The notes under the pieces are model-generated. The model made no database searches and had not been told where the DNA came from. It saw only the letters and a list, made by a program, of their open reading frames with translations. Positions 42,784 to 51,073 of a stretch of 64,000 nucleotides of DNA are shown here, piece after piece; the first letter of the stretch is position 1; the number at the start of each line of letters is the position of its first letter. The stretch spans positions 1 through 64,000 of the forward strand of contig CAYYYF010000001.1 of the NCBI GenBank assembly GCA_964475945.1, read 5' to 3'. This DNA is from JBBIQH01 sp964475945. Its GTDB lineage: Archaea > Thermoproteota > Nitrososphaeria > Nitrososphaerales > Nitrosocaldaceae. The position numbers and the translations under genes were made by a program.

Positions 42784-43104
42784 TTAATCCAGTAGACCCT
42801 CTGGTATTATACCCTCGCCCTTGAATATATCTCTAGCCTTATCTATGCTTATATCGGTAGGGGGTATTATTATATCAGATGCAATTACAGATTCATCCTT
42901 GACCTTCTTACCCTTGCTCTTAACCAATATACGCATACCTGCTATAACCTCCTTCACTGAATCCTCATCCACAATCTCATCCTTGAGCATCCTAACAAGT
43001 CTGTTATCTAGAGAGTTCAACTCCTTCATAACATCCTCACTTACATAGTATTGGGCATCATGTATCAACCTAACTATAAACCTCTTGCTTCTATCCTTAC
43101 CCAT
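42784..43104 (-). CDS. pspAA: PspA-associated protein PspAA-like
   Basis: A 106-residue protein that begins with RFIVRLIHDAQYYVSEDVMKELNSLDNRLVRM, like the PspAA domain. It ends with IIPPTDISIDKARDIFKGEGIIPEG, matching the SDLVLPPADxSLEE...GLIPG ending of that family. The ATG at 43102-43104 shares its A with the TGA of pspA (TGATG). A GGAGGT site inside pspA about 8 bases upstream supports this start over the TTG at 43107. Probably translated with pspA and binds it. Confidence 0.78.
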   Translation of the reverse strand: MGKDRSKRFIVRLIHDAQYYVSEDVMKELNSLDNRLVRMLKDEIVDEDSVKEVIAGMRILVKSKGKKVKDESVIASDIIIPPTDISIDKARDIFKGEGIIPEGLLD

Positions 43105-43868
43105 CAATCAACTACCTCCTTGACCTCTTCCTCCTCAGCCTTACCTTTCTCCTTATCCTTACCCTTCCTCTTAGCACTAACCTCTCTTTTCAACATCCCC
43201 AACTCATTCTCTACAGAACTCTTTATCATAGCATCCTCCAACTCCTTCTCTATCATATCTTTGTTTGTGGTGTAATCCGTTAGCACGCCAGTATCTATAA
43301 GCTCATCCAATGCAAGAGCCTTTGACTTCATCCTCTCAGTCTTCTCCTCTGCCCTCTGTATAGCATAGCCTATATCAATCATCTCCTCACTTATCCCTGT
43401 TACACTCTCCTTTATCTTAACCTCCGCCTCTGCTGCTGTATACTTTGCCTTTATAACCTCCTTCTGTAACTTGAACTGCTCTACCTTTACACTTAACCTC
43501 TTTGTCAACTCCTCAAGCCTTAACTGCTCCTTCTCAATCTCCTTTAGTTGCTTCTCAACATCTAGCAGTTGCTGTATGTTAACATTCTTCCTCTCTAATG
43601 CTAACCTTGCAAGATCCTCTCTACCCATCTCTAAAGCACTCCTTGCCTGCTCCTCTAACCTATATATGTTATCCTTGAGCTTTGCCTTCTGCATCTCTAA
43701 CCTCTTCTTTGCGGCAACAACCTCAGCAACATTCTGCCTTAACTTTGTTAGCATCTCTAACTGCTTTTGATAGGAGTAGTCTAAGGCCTCTCTAGGATCC
43801 TCAAACCTATCAAGTAACTTGTTAACCTTCTGCTTTACCAGTGAGGACATCCTCTTCACTAAACCCAT
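43104..43868 (-). CDS. pspA: PspA/IM30/Vipp1 family membrane-stress protein
   Basis: ESCRT-III-like helical protein that binds and repairs stressed membranes. The 254 residues start with MGLVKRMSSLVKQKVNKLLDRFEDPREALDYSYQKQ, the standard PspA N-terminus with its amphipathic helix. Long coiled coils (about 25-190) follow, with RLEEQARSALEMGREDLARLALERK. A Lys/Glu-rich tail (SAKRKGKDKEKGKAEEEEVKEVVD) ends it. A 24-base near-perfect inverted repeat (43911-43934) lies about 45 bases upstream. Confidence 0.94.
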   Translation of the reverse strand: MGLVKRMSSLVKQKVNKLLDRFEDPREALDYSYQKQLEMLTKLRQNVAEVVAAKKRLEMQKAKLKDNIYRLEEQARSALEMGREDLARLALERKNVNIQQLLDVEKQLKEIEKEQLRLEELTKRLSVKVEQFKLQKEVIKAKYTAAEAEVKIKESVTGISEEMIDIGYAIQRAEEKTERMKSKALALDELIDTGVLTDYTTNKDMIEKELEDAMIKSSVENELGMLKREVSAKRKGKDKEKGKAEEEEVKEVVD

Positions 43869-43910
43869 ATTTAGATTAGTGTAAGAGTTAATTATAAAGT
43901 TTGCATTATA

Positions 43911-43934
43911 TAGCCTATAATATACGATAGGTTA
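43911..43934. promoter_or_regulatory. Inverted repeat upstream of pspA
   Basis: TAGCCTAT, eight bases, then ATAGGTTA: an 8-bp inverted repeat with one G-T mismatch. It lies 43-66 bases before the pspA ATG, where an activator or repressor of the stress operon could bind. The rest of the 130-base gap is AT-rich. Confidence 0.35.
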
Positions 43935-43998
43935 TCTAAAAAGATAGCAGATAAAAAATTAAAATATGAGAATAAAAGATATGATCTTAATTAACTAA

Positions 43999-44796
43999 TT
44001 AATTCCTACTACCCTTTCTCCTGCCTATAAGGCTATATACTGCAAATGATGCTAAAGATGCCATACCTACAGATATTACTCCAAGCATTGACTCTGGCAT
44101 TACCATGAAATGCTCAGGATCTCCACTTCCACCTCCAGCATTGTATACAAGGAAGGTAGTCTCCCTCTCTGTTATAAGTTCATCACTGCTAGAGTAGAAT
44201 AATGCCTTTACCTTCCATTTACCACTCATATCTGGTGCATTTAAGTTACTGAACCATGCATTAAACTCCTTGCAGTTTATGCAATCAGAGGGTAATGGTG
44301 AGTATGTTGGGGTATGGCTGCTTGTAATTGTAATACTTGAATATGCACTGCTTTCATCTGGACGTATGAGTATGCATTCTACATATGCTACCTCCTCTAT
44401 ATTAGTTAATGCTATACACTCTACTGGTAGGGCAACATACTTTATAGAAGGATATGTGAATAACCATGCATCCCCATTAACCTGTGTATCATCTACCTTA
44501 TTACTACTACCATTACTCTCACTATTACCATTGTTGTTAATAGTATTATCCTCATTATTGGTATTATTATCTTCAGTATTTAGGGATTCGCTTACATTAC
44601 CACCAGTATTAAATGGAGTTACTGTATTATTGGTATCAACCTTATCGTTATTATTACTGATATCATCATTATTTATATAGTTGCTATTGACAATACCTGG
44701 AGTTGTATTATTTATGTTATAGTTGCCTAGTAGTAGCAGTAGTAGCAGTGCTAATGTAGTTATTGTACCGTTTACCATCTCACCAAATCTGTCCAT
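43999..44796 (-). CDS. Exported protein with Asn-rich stalk and CTERM-like anchor
   Basis: A 265-residue surface protein. An N-terminal hydrophobic segment (about 11-24, LALLLLLLLG) precedes a low-complexity Asn/Asp/Ser/Thr-rich region (about 25-108). Next is a beta domain with four cysteines (C127, C141, C172, C175), then a Gly-rich GGGSGDP linker. The C-terminus has MPES at 233-236, a hydrophobic helix (238-257) and GRRKG. This resembles a PEF-CTERM/PGF-CTERM sorting signal with a variant motif. Function unknown. Confidence 0.65.
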   Translation of the reverse strand: MDRFGEMVNGTITTLALLLLLLLGNYNINNTTPGIVNSNYINNDDISNNNDKVDTNNTVTPFNTGGNVSESLNTEDNNTNNEDNTINNNGNSESNGSSNKVDDTQVNGDAWLFTYPSIKYVALPVECIALTNIEEVAYVECILIRPDESSAYSSITITSSHTPTYSPLPSDCINCKEFNAWFSNLNAPDMSGKWKVKALFYSSSDELITERETTFLVYNAGGGSGDPEHFMVMPESMLGVISVGMASLASFAVYSLIGRRKGSRN

Positions 44797-45085
44797 AAAA
44801 TATCAATCTGTAACGTATTATTAAAAGGAGTATGTTACTTGAATACTATAATGAATGATATATAATAGATGTTATATAACTTTTATATGGTGAATGAATT
44901 ATCAACTGATTAATACAGGATTAATCCATACTTGCATTTAACTTCATTTTGCAAGAAAACATAGTATCTACATAGCTCTAACATATCGTTACTATGAAGA
45001 TTGCGTAGCCATAGTAAGTATATAACATGTCAAGCACATATGTAGTAAGGGAAAGATTTATTATTATCCATACTAATGTATAGTT
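44797..45085. other. 289-base gene-free region with operator-like repeats
   Basis: The longest gene-free gap in the window. It contains the 10-bp palindrome GTTATATAAC (44871-44880), an 8-bp inverted repeat TTACTATG...CATAGTAA with a 13-base spacer (44989-45017), and GATTTATTAT (45055-45064), a TATA box about 26 bases before the TrmB-type gene. No open reading frame or tRNA seen. The repeats are candidate binding sites for the regulator. Confidence 0.5.
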
Positions 45086-45967
45086 ATGGCCTTGAATACT
45101 ACAATTGGAGAGAATATAAGTGTATTAACCAAGAAATTAGGATTATCATCTTTTGAGGCAAAGGCATACGCATGCTTATTCATAAAAACAGGCGGCTTAA
45201 CAGCAAAGGAGGTAGCAAAGTATGCAAATATACCTTTAGGTAGGGTTTATGATGTTATGAACTCATTAGAGAGCAAGAGACTTATCAGGGTAGATAGGTT
45301 AAGCAACCCTATAAAATACTATCTTAATGATCCTAAGAGCCTTAGAATGCTTCTTGATAAGAAGAGGGAGGTTTTGTTGAAGGAGTTGGAGGCATATGAA
45401 TCCCTTATAGAAGAGATCTGTATGCACTATAATGAATTAAGTATCAATTGCAGTAATAAGTATGCTGAATGGCACATATATGATATAACAGATACAAAAG
45501 CATTCTATGATAGTATTCTACCAGCAATGATAAGGCATACAAACAAGGAGGTTATGATAGTAGGTAACAATCTTTTAAGTACTTTAAGTAAAAACTTCTT
45601 TTACGAGGTTATTAAAGGCATAAATAGGAATGTTAGATTCATGGGTATAACAAGTTATAATAGTATAGATGCATTTCTAAAGCTAAGCAATGATGAATTG
45701 CTAGAGAGGAAGAGTACAATAGTAAAGATTATCCAATCATGCAATGGCTCCAATATGTTAGAGATAAGGGTTAACGATAACCTTAACGTAACCCCATTTG
45801 GAGTCTTTGATAGAAAGAGGGTAGGTTTTGCTGTACCATCCCCATTAACTGGGGAGTACATAGTTATGATAGATACTGATAAAGGTAGTGTGGTTGATGA
45901 GTTCTATGCTATATTCAAAAATATGTGGAATACTGCAGAGTATCTAGATCTTACTGCGTTACTCTAA
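45086..45967 (+). CDS. TrmB-family transcriptional regulator
   Basis: Sugar- or metabolite-responsive regulator of 293 residues. The N-terminal winged helix is typical of TrmB: LTKKLGLSSFEAKAYACLFIKTGGLTAKEVAKYANIPLGRVYDVMNSLESKRLIRV. A helical linker (about 85-120) and an HKD-fold-like effector domain (about 125-290, with DTKAFYDSILPAMIRHTNKEVMIVG) follow. Neighbouring genes (UbiA, PspA locus) do not obviously identify the effector. The promoter is leaderless with a TATA box at 45055-45064. Confidence 0.87.
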   Translation: MALNTTIGENISVLTKKLGLSSFEAKAYACLFIKTGGLTAKEVAKYANIPLGRVYDVMNSLESKRLIRVDRLSNPIKYYLNDPKSLRMLLDKKREVLLKELEAYESLIEEICMHYNELSINCSNKYAEWHIYDITDTKAFYDSILPAMIRHTNKEVMIVGNNLLSTLSKNFFYEVIKGINRNVRFMGITSYNSIDAFLKLSNDELLERKSTIVKIIQSCNGSNMLEIRVNDNLNVTPFGVFDRKRVGFAVPSPLTGEYIVMIDTDKGSVVDEFYAIFKNMWNTAEYLDLTALL

Positions 45968-45982
45968 TGCTATTATATTTAT

Positions 45983-46828
45983 TTACGTTATAGATGCAAT
46001 TATTATAATACCTCTAATCAGTATATATAGTAGCATTATACACTTGTAACACTCAACATCTTTACCTACAGTAACACATCTATATGCATGGAATGAGAGT
46101 ATAAAGCCTAATGGAGCTAGCAATAGAAACATACCATTACCCTCTACCTGTATAATATAATATACTAATGGTAATGCAAATACTGTATAAAGTGCAGTGA
46201 ACTCTAACGCTATTGCCTTACCCCTACCTATTACTACTGGTATTGTCCTTACACCATACTTAATATCTCCTACCATATCCCTGTAATCCTTGCTTATGCT
46301 AGCAAAGAAGTCAAATGCTGTAAGCATGACAAGTATATGCACAGGTGCATAGTATATGGGCTTGATAACAAGCCATCCAAGGAGAAAGTTCAATGTACCA
46401 TATCCTACTGCAATAGATAGGTTTGAGAGTACGAACCTGTCCTTGAGTCTGAATGGGTATACTGAATATGCTAAACCTAGGGATACTGCCATGCAAGTTA
46501 ATGCAAAGAATGTTGTATTAACAGATGCCGCCAATGTTATAGTTGTAATGTATAGCAGTGCTACTATAGAGTAACTTTCCTTAAGACTTATCAGACCTGA
46601 TGGGATAGGCCTATCTGGCTTGTTTATTCTATCTGTATCAACATCTGTGCACTGGTTTAATGCATTTGTAGCCATCAATCCAAGGCATGTAGATGCCAAT
46701 GCATAGGGTATAGATGGATGCGCTATGAACCCGCTTTCGTATACATACCCTGTCATGAAGGCTAGCAAATTGCCTATCTGATCTTCAGGCTTTATAAGGC
46801 GGACAAAGGCTTTTATATACCTATACAT
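45983..46828 (-). CDS. ubiA: UbiA-family prenyltransferase
   Basis: Integral membrane prenyltransferase of 281 residues and about eight helices. The first Asp-rich motif is NALNQCTDVDTDRINKPDRPIPSG and the second is DFFASISKDYRDMVGDIKYGVRTIP. In archaea this family includes digeranylgeranylglyceryl-phosphate synthase (membrane ether lipids) and quinone prenyltransferases. The NxxxDxxxDRxNKPDRPIPSG motif is shared by DGGGP synthase, but the substrate cannot be fixed from sequence. A 12-bp palindrome AGAGAATTCTCT (46880-46891) lies 52 bases upstream. Confidence 0.87.
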   Translation of the reverse strand: MYRYIKAFVRLIKPEDQIGNLLAFMTGYVYESGFIAHPSIPYALASTCLGLMATNALNQCTDVDTDRINKPDRPIPSGLISLKESYSIVALLYITTITLAASVNTTFFALTCMAVSLGLAYSVYPFRLKDRFVLSNLSIAVGYGTLNFLLGWLVIKPIYYAPVHILVMLTAFDFFASISKDYRDMVGDIKYGVRTIPVVIGRGKAIALEFTALYTVFALPLVYYIIQVEGNGMFLLLAPLGFILSFHAYRCVTVGKDVECYKCIMLLYILIRGIIIIASIT

Positions 46829-46932
46829 ATAATTTATCTTTTATAATGATGTTAAAAAAGTCTTCTGTTCCCTTCATTGAGAGAATTCTCTAGATAAAGA
46901 ATATAATTTCTACCTATTAGTAGTAATACAAA

Positions 46933-47214
46933 TTACCTCATGATAAAGTAACTGTCATAACTCTCTAGGCTGATCATCCCTAGCAATTCCTTGTAGATGC
47001 TTAAAAACCTTAACCCTTTCTCTGTTGTGAGATACTCTTTACCACTACCGCTAGAGCATGCTACAAGTCCATTATCAAGTAGTAACCTAAGGTATTTAGT
47101 AGCAGTCCTTGTATCAAGCCTTGCTTTATACATAAGTTCCGTTAAACCTCTACTCTCTATAAGGCTCTCTAATATGAATGCTATTATACTTAGCCTGTCT
47201 CTTTTATTGCGCAT
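46933..47214 (-). CDS. Winged-helix DNA-binding protein (HTH_45-like)
   Basis: Small regulator of about 93 residues. The winged helix spans almost the whole chain: RDRLSIIAFILESLIESRGLTELMYKARLDTRTATKYLRLLLDNGLVACSSGSGKEYLTTEKGLRFLSIYKELLGMI. The ATG ending at 47214 (MRNKRDRLS) is the usual start for this archaeal family; the frame extends to 47262. It is divergent from uppS, and a TTACATGTAA palindrome (47286-47295) plus a half copy (47228-47234) lie between them, so it may regulate itself and uppS. Confidence 0.75.
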   Translation of the reverse strand: MRNKRDRLSIIAFILESLIESRGLTELMYKARLDTRTATKYLRLLLDNGLVACSSGSGKEYLTTEKGLRFLSIYKELLGMISLESYDSYFIMR

Positions 47215-47227
47215 AATATGTATTTTA

Positions 47228-47295
47228 TTACATGAAAGAAATAATTTACTTAAACCAACCAACTATAGGTTAAAACCATATTTCATTACATGTAA
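47228..47295. promoter_or_regulatory. TTACATG motif repeated in the HTH-uppS divergent region
   Basis: TTACATGTAA (47286-47295) is a perfect 10-bp palindrome and its left half TTACATG recurs at 47228-47234. Both lie between the divergent regulator and uppS. The sites are possible operators for the winged-helix protein. Confidence 0.35.
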
Positions 47296-47352
47296 AGGTT
47301 ACTTTTATGTAGATATAATACTAACTACAACAATATATAATCTGTTAGTATT

Positions 47353-48165
47353 ATGGAATGTATGAGTAGGGTAGTAGTAAGTATAATAAGGAATCTACTT
47401 AACTTTATGCAGGTATACAGGGTTTATGAGTGGTATCTAAACAAGCAGTTAGATCCTAGCAGGATGCCTAGGCATATAGGCATAATAATGGATGGTAACA
47501 GAAGATGGGCTAGTAACTACATGATGGATAGATTTAATGGATACAAGGTAGGGGCTAGAAAGGTGTATGATGTTGTTAACTGGTGTATAGATATGAACAT
47601 AAGGCAAGTAACATTATACGTATTATCAACTGAGAACCTTAAGAGAAAGAAGGAAGATCTTGACGCTGTTCTTAAAGTGCTCGAGGATAGGTTAGACTCA
47701 CTATACTACGATAAGAGAGTTTATGAAAAGAGGATGAGGATAAAGGCTATAGGTAGGGTTGATGTATTACCAGAGAATATAAGGCATCTTATAAATAGGT
47801 TAGAGGAGGCTACAAAAGAGCATGATAACTACTATATAATATTAGCAGTAGCATATGGAGGAAGAGGAGAGATAGTTGAGAGTATAAGAAGTATAGCTTA
47901 TAAGGTTAAAGAAGGTTTATTAAAGCCAGAGGAGATAGATGAGAAGGTTATAGAGGAGCATCTATACACTAAAGATCTACCCTACCAAGAACCTGACCTT
48001 ATAATAAGGACATCTGGTGAGGTTAGACTAAGTGGGTTCTTGCTATGGCAATCAGCATATAGCGAGCTTGTATTTATAGATATACCATGGCCAGAGTTTA
48101 GGAGGATAGACTTGCTTAGGGCAGTAAGAACATACCAGTCAAGAAAGAGGCGCTTTGGTCTATGA
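47353..48165 (+). CDS. uppS: cis-Prenyltransferase (undecaprenyl/dolichyl-diphosphate synthase type)
   Basis: Extends farnesyl- or geranylgeranyl-diphosphate with cis isoprene units to make the long polyprenol carrier for glycan assembly. Signatures are HIGIIMDGNRRWA, the VTLYVLSTENLKR block and DLIIRTSGEVRLSGFLLWQSAYSELVFIDIPWPEFRRIDL. The 270-residue length and basic C-terminal RKRRFGL fit the family. Start may be at Met1 or Met4; the first conserved block begins near residue 40. With the glycosyltransferase and VTT proteins nearby it fits lipid-linked sugar metabolism. Confidence 0.95.
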   Translation: MECMSRVVVSIIRNLLNFMQVYRVYEWYLNKQLDPSRMPRHIGIIMDGNRRWASNYMMDRFNGYKVGARKVYDVVNWCIDMNIRQVTLYVLSTENLKRKKEDLDAVLKVLEDRLDSLYYDKRVYEKRMRIKAIGRVDVLPENIRHLINRLEEATKEHDNYYIILAVAYGGRGEIVESIRSIAYKVKEGLLKPEEIDEKVIEEHLYTKDLPYQEPDLIIRTSGEVRLSGFLLWQSAYSELVFIDIPWPEFRRIDLLRAVRTYQSRKRRFGL

Positions 48166-48254
48166 TCTAGTGTAATTATCATTAACAAAATGGTTACCTC
48201 TTACTTACCATAACAGTATTTAATTATCTAGCAAGCAAGGAGTAAAGAAAGGTT

Positions 48255-48893
48255 ATGAGTCTTGTAGTTATATTAGGGATAATATACATACCATTACTAC
48301 AACAGTTTGATACTTCTCTTATAATAGATGCTGCCAAGGCTCTGATGCCTCTAACCTTTACCATAGTAATAGGTATAGGATTCATACAAGGAGCAATAGT
48401 TGGTAGCGCAGTAGTAGAGAGGTTCCCTAGACTAACCTTCCATGCTAGACTTGCATCCTTGTTGCTATTTGCACTATTTGCATCAAATGCTGTTATAAAT
48501 GTGATAAGGTTTACACATCCAAACAAACTACATCTGCCTTTAGTATTTAATAATAATGCTGGATTTACCTTAAGCAAGGTAATAGATGTAAGCAACCCTT
48601 TAACACTGCTAACCTTATCAATAACCATACTCATGTTTGCTATATTCAGCATGATAAGGGTTAGGGACTATAAGAGATACTTCTTGCTTATAATAAGCAT
48701 AGTTATGGCATTTGTAACATCAGCACTTGTATTCTCTGATTATCAGCCATCTGCATTTGAGGTTCTGCTATACTCATTATACCAAGCAGGTATAGTTGGT
48801 GGTGCTGTAATGGGTACAAGGATGCAGTTGGGTAATAGGGAGTTAAGGTTTAGATACTTGAGACAGAGATGGATAGGGGAGGATGAGTGGTAG
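48255..48893 (+). CDS. Multi-pass membrane protein of unknown function
   Basis: A 212-residue protein with about five or six hydrophobic helices (for example MSLVVILGIIYIPLL, LMPLTFTIVIGIGFIQGAIVG, LASLLLFALFASNAVINVI, LLTLSITILMFAIFSMI, YFLLIISIVMAFVTSALVF). A long loop (HPNKLHLPLVFNNNAGFTLSK) lies in the middle, and the charged C-terminus (RFRYLRQRWIGEDEW) is probably cytoplasmic. No transporter or enzyme motif recognised. Alone on its strand between uppS and purN. Confidence 0.6.
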   Translation: MSLVVILGIIYIPLLQQFDTSLIIDAAKALMPLTFTIVIGIGFIQGAIVGSAVVERFPRLTFHARLASLLLFALFASNAVINVIRFTHPNKLHLPLVFNNNAGFTLSKVIDVSNPLTLLTLSITILMFAIFSMIRVRDYKRYFLLIISIVMAFVTSALVFSDYQPSAFEVLLYSLYQAGIVGGAVMGTRMQLGNRELRFRYLRQRWIGEDEW

Positions 48894-48919
48894 TAATTTA
48901 TTCAATATATAGTATATAG

Positions 48920-49543
48920 TTATAATATTATAACCCTCCTTCCCTCTATCCTTAACCTATTCTCAGCAAAGAACTTAACCGCAAGGGGATATATCTCATG
49001 CTCCTTCTCAAGTATCCTTGCTGCTAAAGTATCTACAGTATCATCATCCCTAACCTCAACTGCTCTCTGCAGTATTATAGGACCAGTATCGACACCCTCA
49101 TCAACAAAATGTACAGTGCATCCTGTAACCTTCACACCATACTCCAATGCCTGTCTCTGAGCATTCAAGCCAGGGAAGGATGGCAATAGAGATGGGTGTA
49201 TATTCATTATCCTATACCTATACATGGTAACGAACTCCCTGCTTAGTATACGCATGAACCCTGCTAGGCATACTAGCCCATTATCTGGTCTTACATCATA
49301 TTCCTGCAAGCACTGCACTATTCTCTTATCGTAATCCCAATCTCTACCCTTCTTACCCTCATCATCTATAACTATTGTAGGAACACTATACTGCCTTGCT
49401 ATATCTAATGCTCTAGCATTTGGTTTATTGCTTACAACAACCTTGGGCTCAACGTTACTTATAAACCCTGATCTTATACCCTTGAGTATAGCCTCCATAT
49501 TGCTTCCTCTACCAGATACAAGTATGGCTAGATTAACTACCAT
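48920..49543 (-). CDS. purN: Phosphoribosylglycinamide formyltransferase, GART type
   Basis: Transfers formyl from 10-formyl-tetrahydrofolate to GAR in purine synthesis. Visible: the phosphate-binding VSGRGSNMEAIL, RIMNIHPSLLPSFPG with the catalytic Asn and His, and VDEGVDTGPIILQ with the catalytic Asp. The 207 residues match PurN. It lies alone, 17 bases from the end of the GIY-YIG gene, on the same strand. Confidence 0.95.
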   Translation of the reverse strand: MVVNLAILVSGRGSNMEAILKGIRSGFISNVEPKVVVSNKPNARALDIARQYSVPTIVIDDEGKKGRDWDYDKRIVQCLQEYDVRPDNGLVCLAGFMRILSREFVTMYRYRIMNIHPSLLPSFPGLNAQRQALEYGVKVTGCTVHFVDEGVDTGPIILQRAVEVRDDDTVDTLAARILEKEHEIYPLAVKFFAENRLRIEGRRVIIL

Positions 49544-49560
49544 GTATGTGCAAGAGGATA

Positions 49561-49992
49561 TTAGGTATTAAAATCATACTCTCTCGGCTGCATATTACAT
49601 GCTATAAATGCATCCTTAACCAACTCAACTGCCAATGATATATTGCTATAATGCATTAAGTAAAGGTGTGATAAGCATCTACAATCTGATGAGCCGAAGC
49701 CCTTTACATAGTTAATGCTCCTCTCTGCTATACTCTTGCTTATAGTGCATTCATACCCCTTGCACTCTGCATAAACAACATACCTTACCCTTGCATTATC
49801 ATTTAGAGTAAGGTAGTCTATATGCCAATGAACCTTCTTGCTCCTCCTTAAATGCCTACCTATCCTATGCTGCAATGATTTTGATGCTGAGCCTACATAT
49901 GCATATATACCATCAAGGTGTATTGTTCCAAGGGAGCCTACTCTAATACTTAAATCTCTTGCCTCTATAATCAATGTATAGATACCATGCAT
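49561..49992 (-). CDS. GIY-YIG-like DUF123 protein
   Basis: A 143-residue protein of the DUF123 family, a GIY-YIG-related fold also found fused to endonuclease III in some archaea. The signature GIYTLII and later YAYVGSASKSLQHRIGRHLRRSKKVHWHIDYLTL are present. It may cut or bind branched or damaged DNA, but activity in stand-alone members is unproven. Immediately divergent from the MBL exonuclease-Lhr pair, fitting a repair context. Confidence 0.8.
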   Translation of the reverse strand: MHGIYTLIIEARDLSIRVGSLGTIHLDGIYAYVGSASKSLQHRIGRHLRRSKKVHWHIDYLTLNDNARVRYVVYAECKGYECTISKSIAERSINYVKGFGSSDCRCLSHLYLMHYSNISLAVELVKDAFIACNMQPREYDFNT

Positions 49993-50024
49993 AGGGAAAT
50001 CTTAATAATTATAATATAATTATA

Positions 50025-51035
50025 ATGTTCTGTATGCAACTTAACATATACCTTAACAATGGTATCGTGATCAAGTATAAGGATAGGGTAATCCTGCTTG
50101 ATCCTACAAAATATGCTAAGAGTGATATAACATTTCTATCACATGCACATACAGATCACATCTTCTCCCCTAACTCTCATGCGAGTAAGGTATTGGCATC
50201 TAAGGAGACCTTAAGGATAGCAAGGGCAAGGGGCTACCATTACAGTAATACAATGGGTATAGATGAGGCTAATGCTGAAGGCTTGGAGATGATAGACTCT
50301 GGACATGTTCTAGGCTCTAAAGCACTACTTATAGATGATAAGATACTCTATACAGGGGATGTATGCACTAGGGATAGGGCATTCCTCAAGGGTGCAAGGC
50401 TACCTAGATGCAGGGTACTGATAGTAGAGAGCACCTATGGTATAAAGTATTACAGATTCCCTAGCATAGATGATGTTATGCATAGAGCAAATACTATCAT
50501 AGCAGATCTATACTCTAAATGTTTACCGGTCATACTCATGGGTTACCCATTAGGAAAGGCACAGATAATAACCAGTATATTCAAGCACTGGGCACCTATG
50601 TATATACATGAGCAAGTACTTAAGATAAACAAGGTTTATGAGGAGTTGGGTGTAGACCTTGCTTCCAATGCATTACCATATCCATGCAAAGATAATAGTA
50701 TACTTGATAGAAGGCCATGGGTTATGATAGCCCCGAAGCAGAGCAATGACTCTACATTCATAAGATATATGAAGAAGCGTTACAATGCAGTAACGGTAGC
50801 ATTCACAGGTTGGGCTGTAGCAAATAGGCATATGAGGCATGATTACACTCTACCTTTGAGTGACCACTGCGATTTTACTGAACTGGTTAGTCTTGTAAGG
50901 TCATGTAACCCTGAGAAGGTTTATACATTCCATGGCTTTGCTGATGAGTTCGCCTCTTACCTTAGGAGCATAGGTTACGATGCTGAGCCGATAGATGGTA
51001 AAGGTGAATATACTACGCTTACTCATTATATTTAG
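50025..51035 (+). CDS. Metallo-beta-lactamase-fold nuclease (SNM1/CPSF-like)
   Basis: Beta-CASP/MBL nuclease of 336 residues, probably an exonuclease acting in DNA repair or RNA processing. The metal motif is FLSHAHTDHI (HxHxDH), then IDSGHVLGS, YTGDVCTRD, and a beta-CASP region ending in VAFTGWAVANR and LPLSDHCDFTEL and HGFADEFA. It directly precedes lhr (38-base gap). In bacteria this pair forms the ligase-associated DNA repair operon with an ATP-dependent DNA ligase. Ligase and PdeM are not in this window. Confidence 0.83.
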   Translation: MFCMQLNIYLNNGIVIKYKDRVILLDPTKYAKSDITFLSHAHTDHIFSPNSHASKVLASKETLRIARARGYHYSNTMGIDEANAEGLEMIDSGHVLGSKALLIDDKILYTGDVCTRDRAFLKGARLPRCRVLIVESTYGIKYYRFPSIDDVMHRANTIIADLYSKCLPVILMGYPLGKAQIITSIFKHWAPMYIHEQVLKINKVYEELGVDLASNALPYPCKDNSILDRRPWVMIAPKQSNDSTFIRYMKKRYNAVTVAFTGWAVANRHMRHDYTLPLSDHCDFTELVSLVRSCNPEKVYTFHGFADEFASYLRSIGYDAEPIDGKGEYTTLTHYI

Positions 51036-51073
51036 CAATACATTTAACTAGTTAGGCTAGATGCTAAAGTAGG

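Noticed and set aside
46880..46891. 12-bp palindrome AGAGAATTCTCT upstream of the UbiA gene as an operator
   Set aside because: About 15 palindromes of this length are expected by chance in the window; without conservation it is not worth a separate call.
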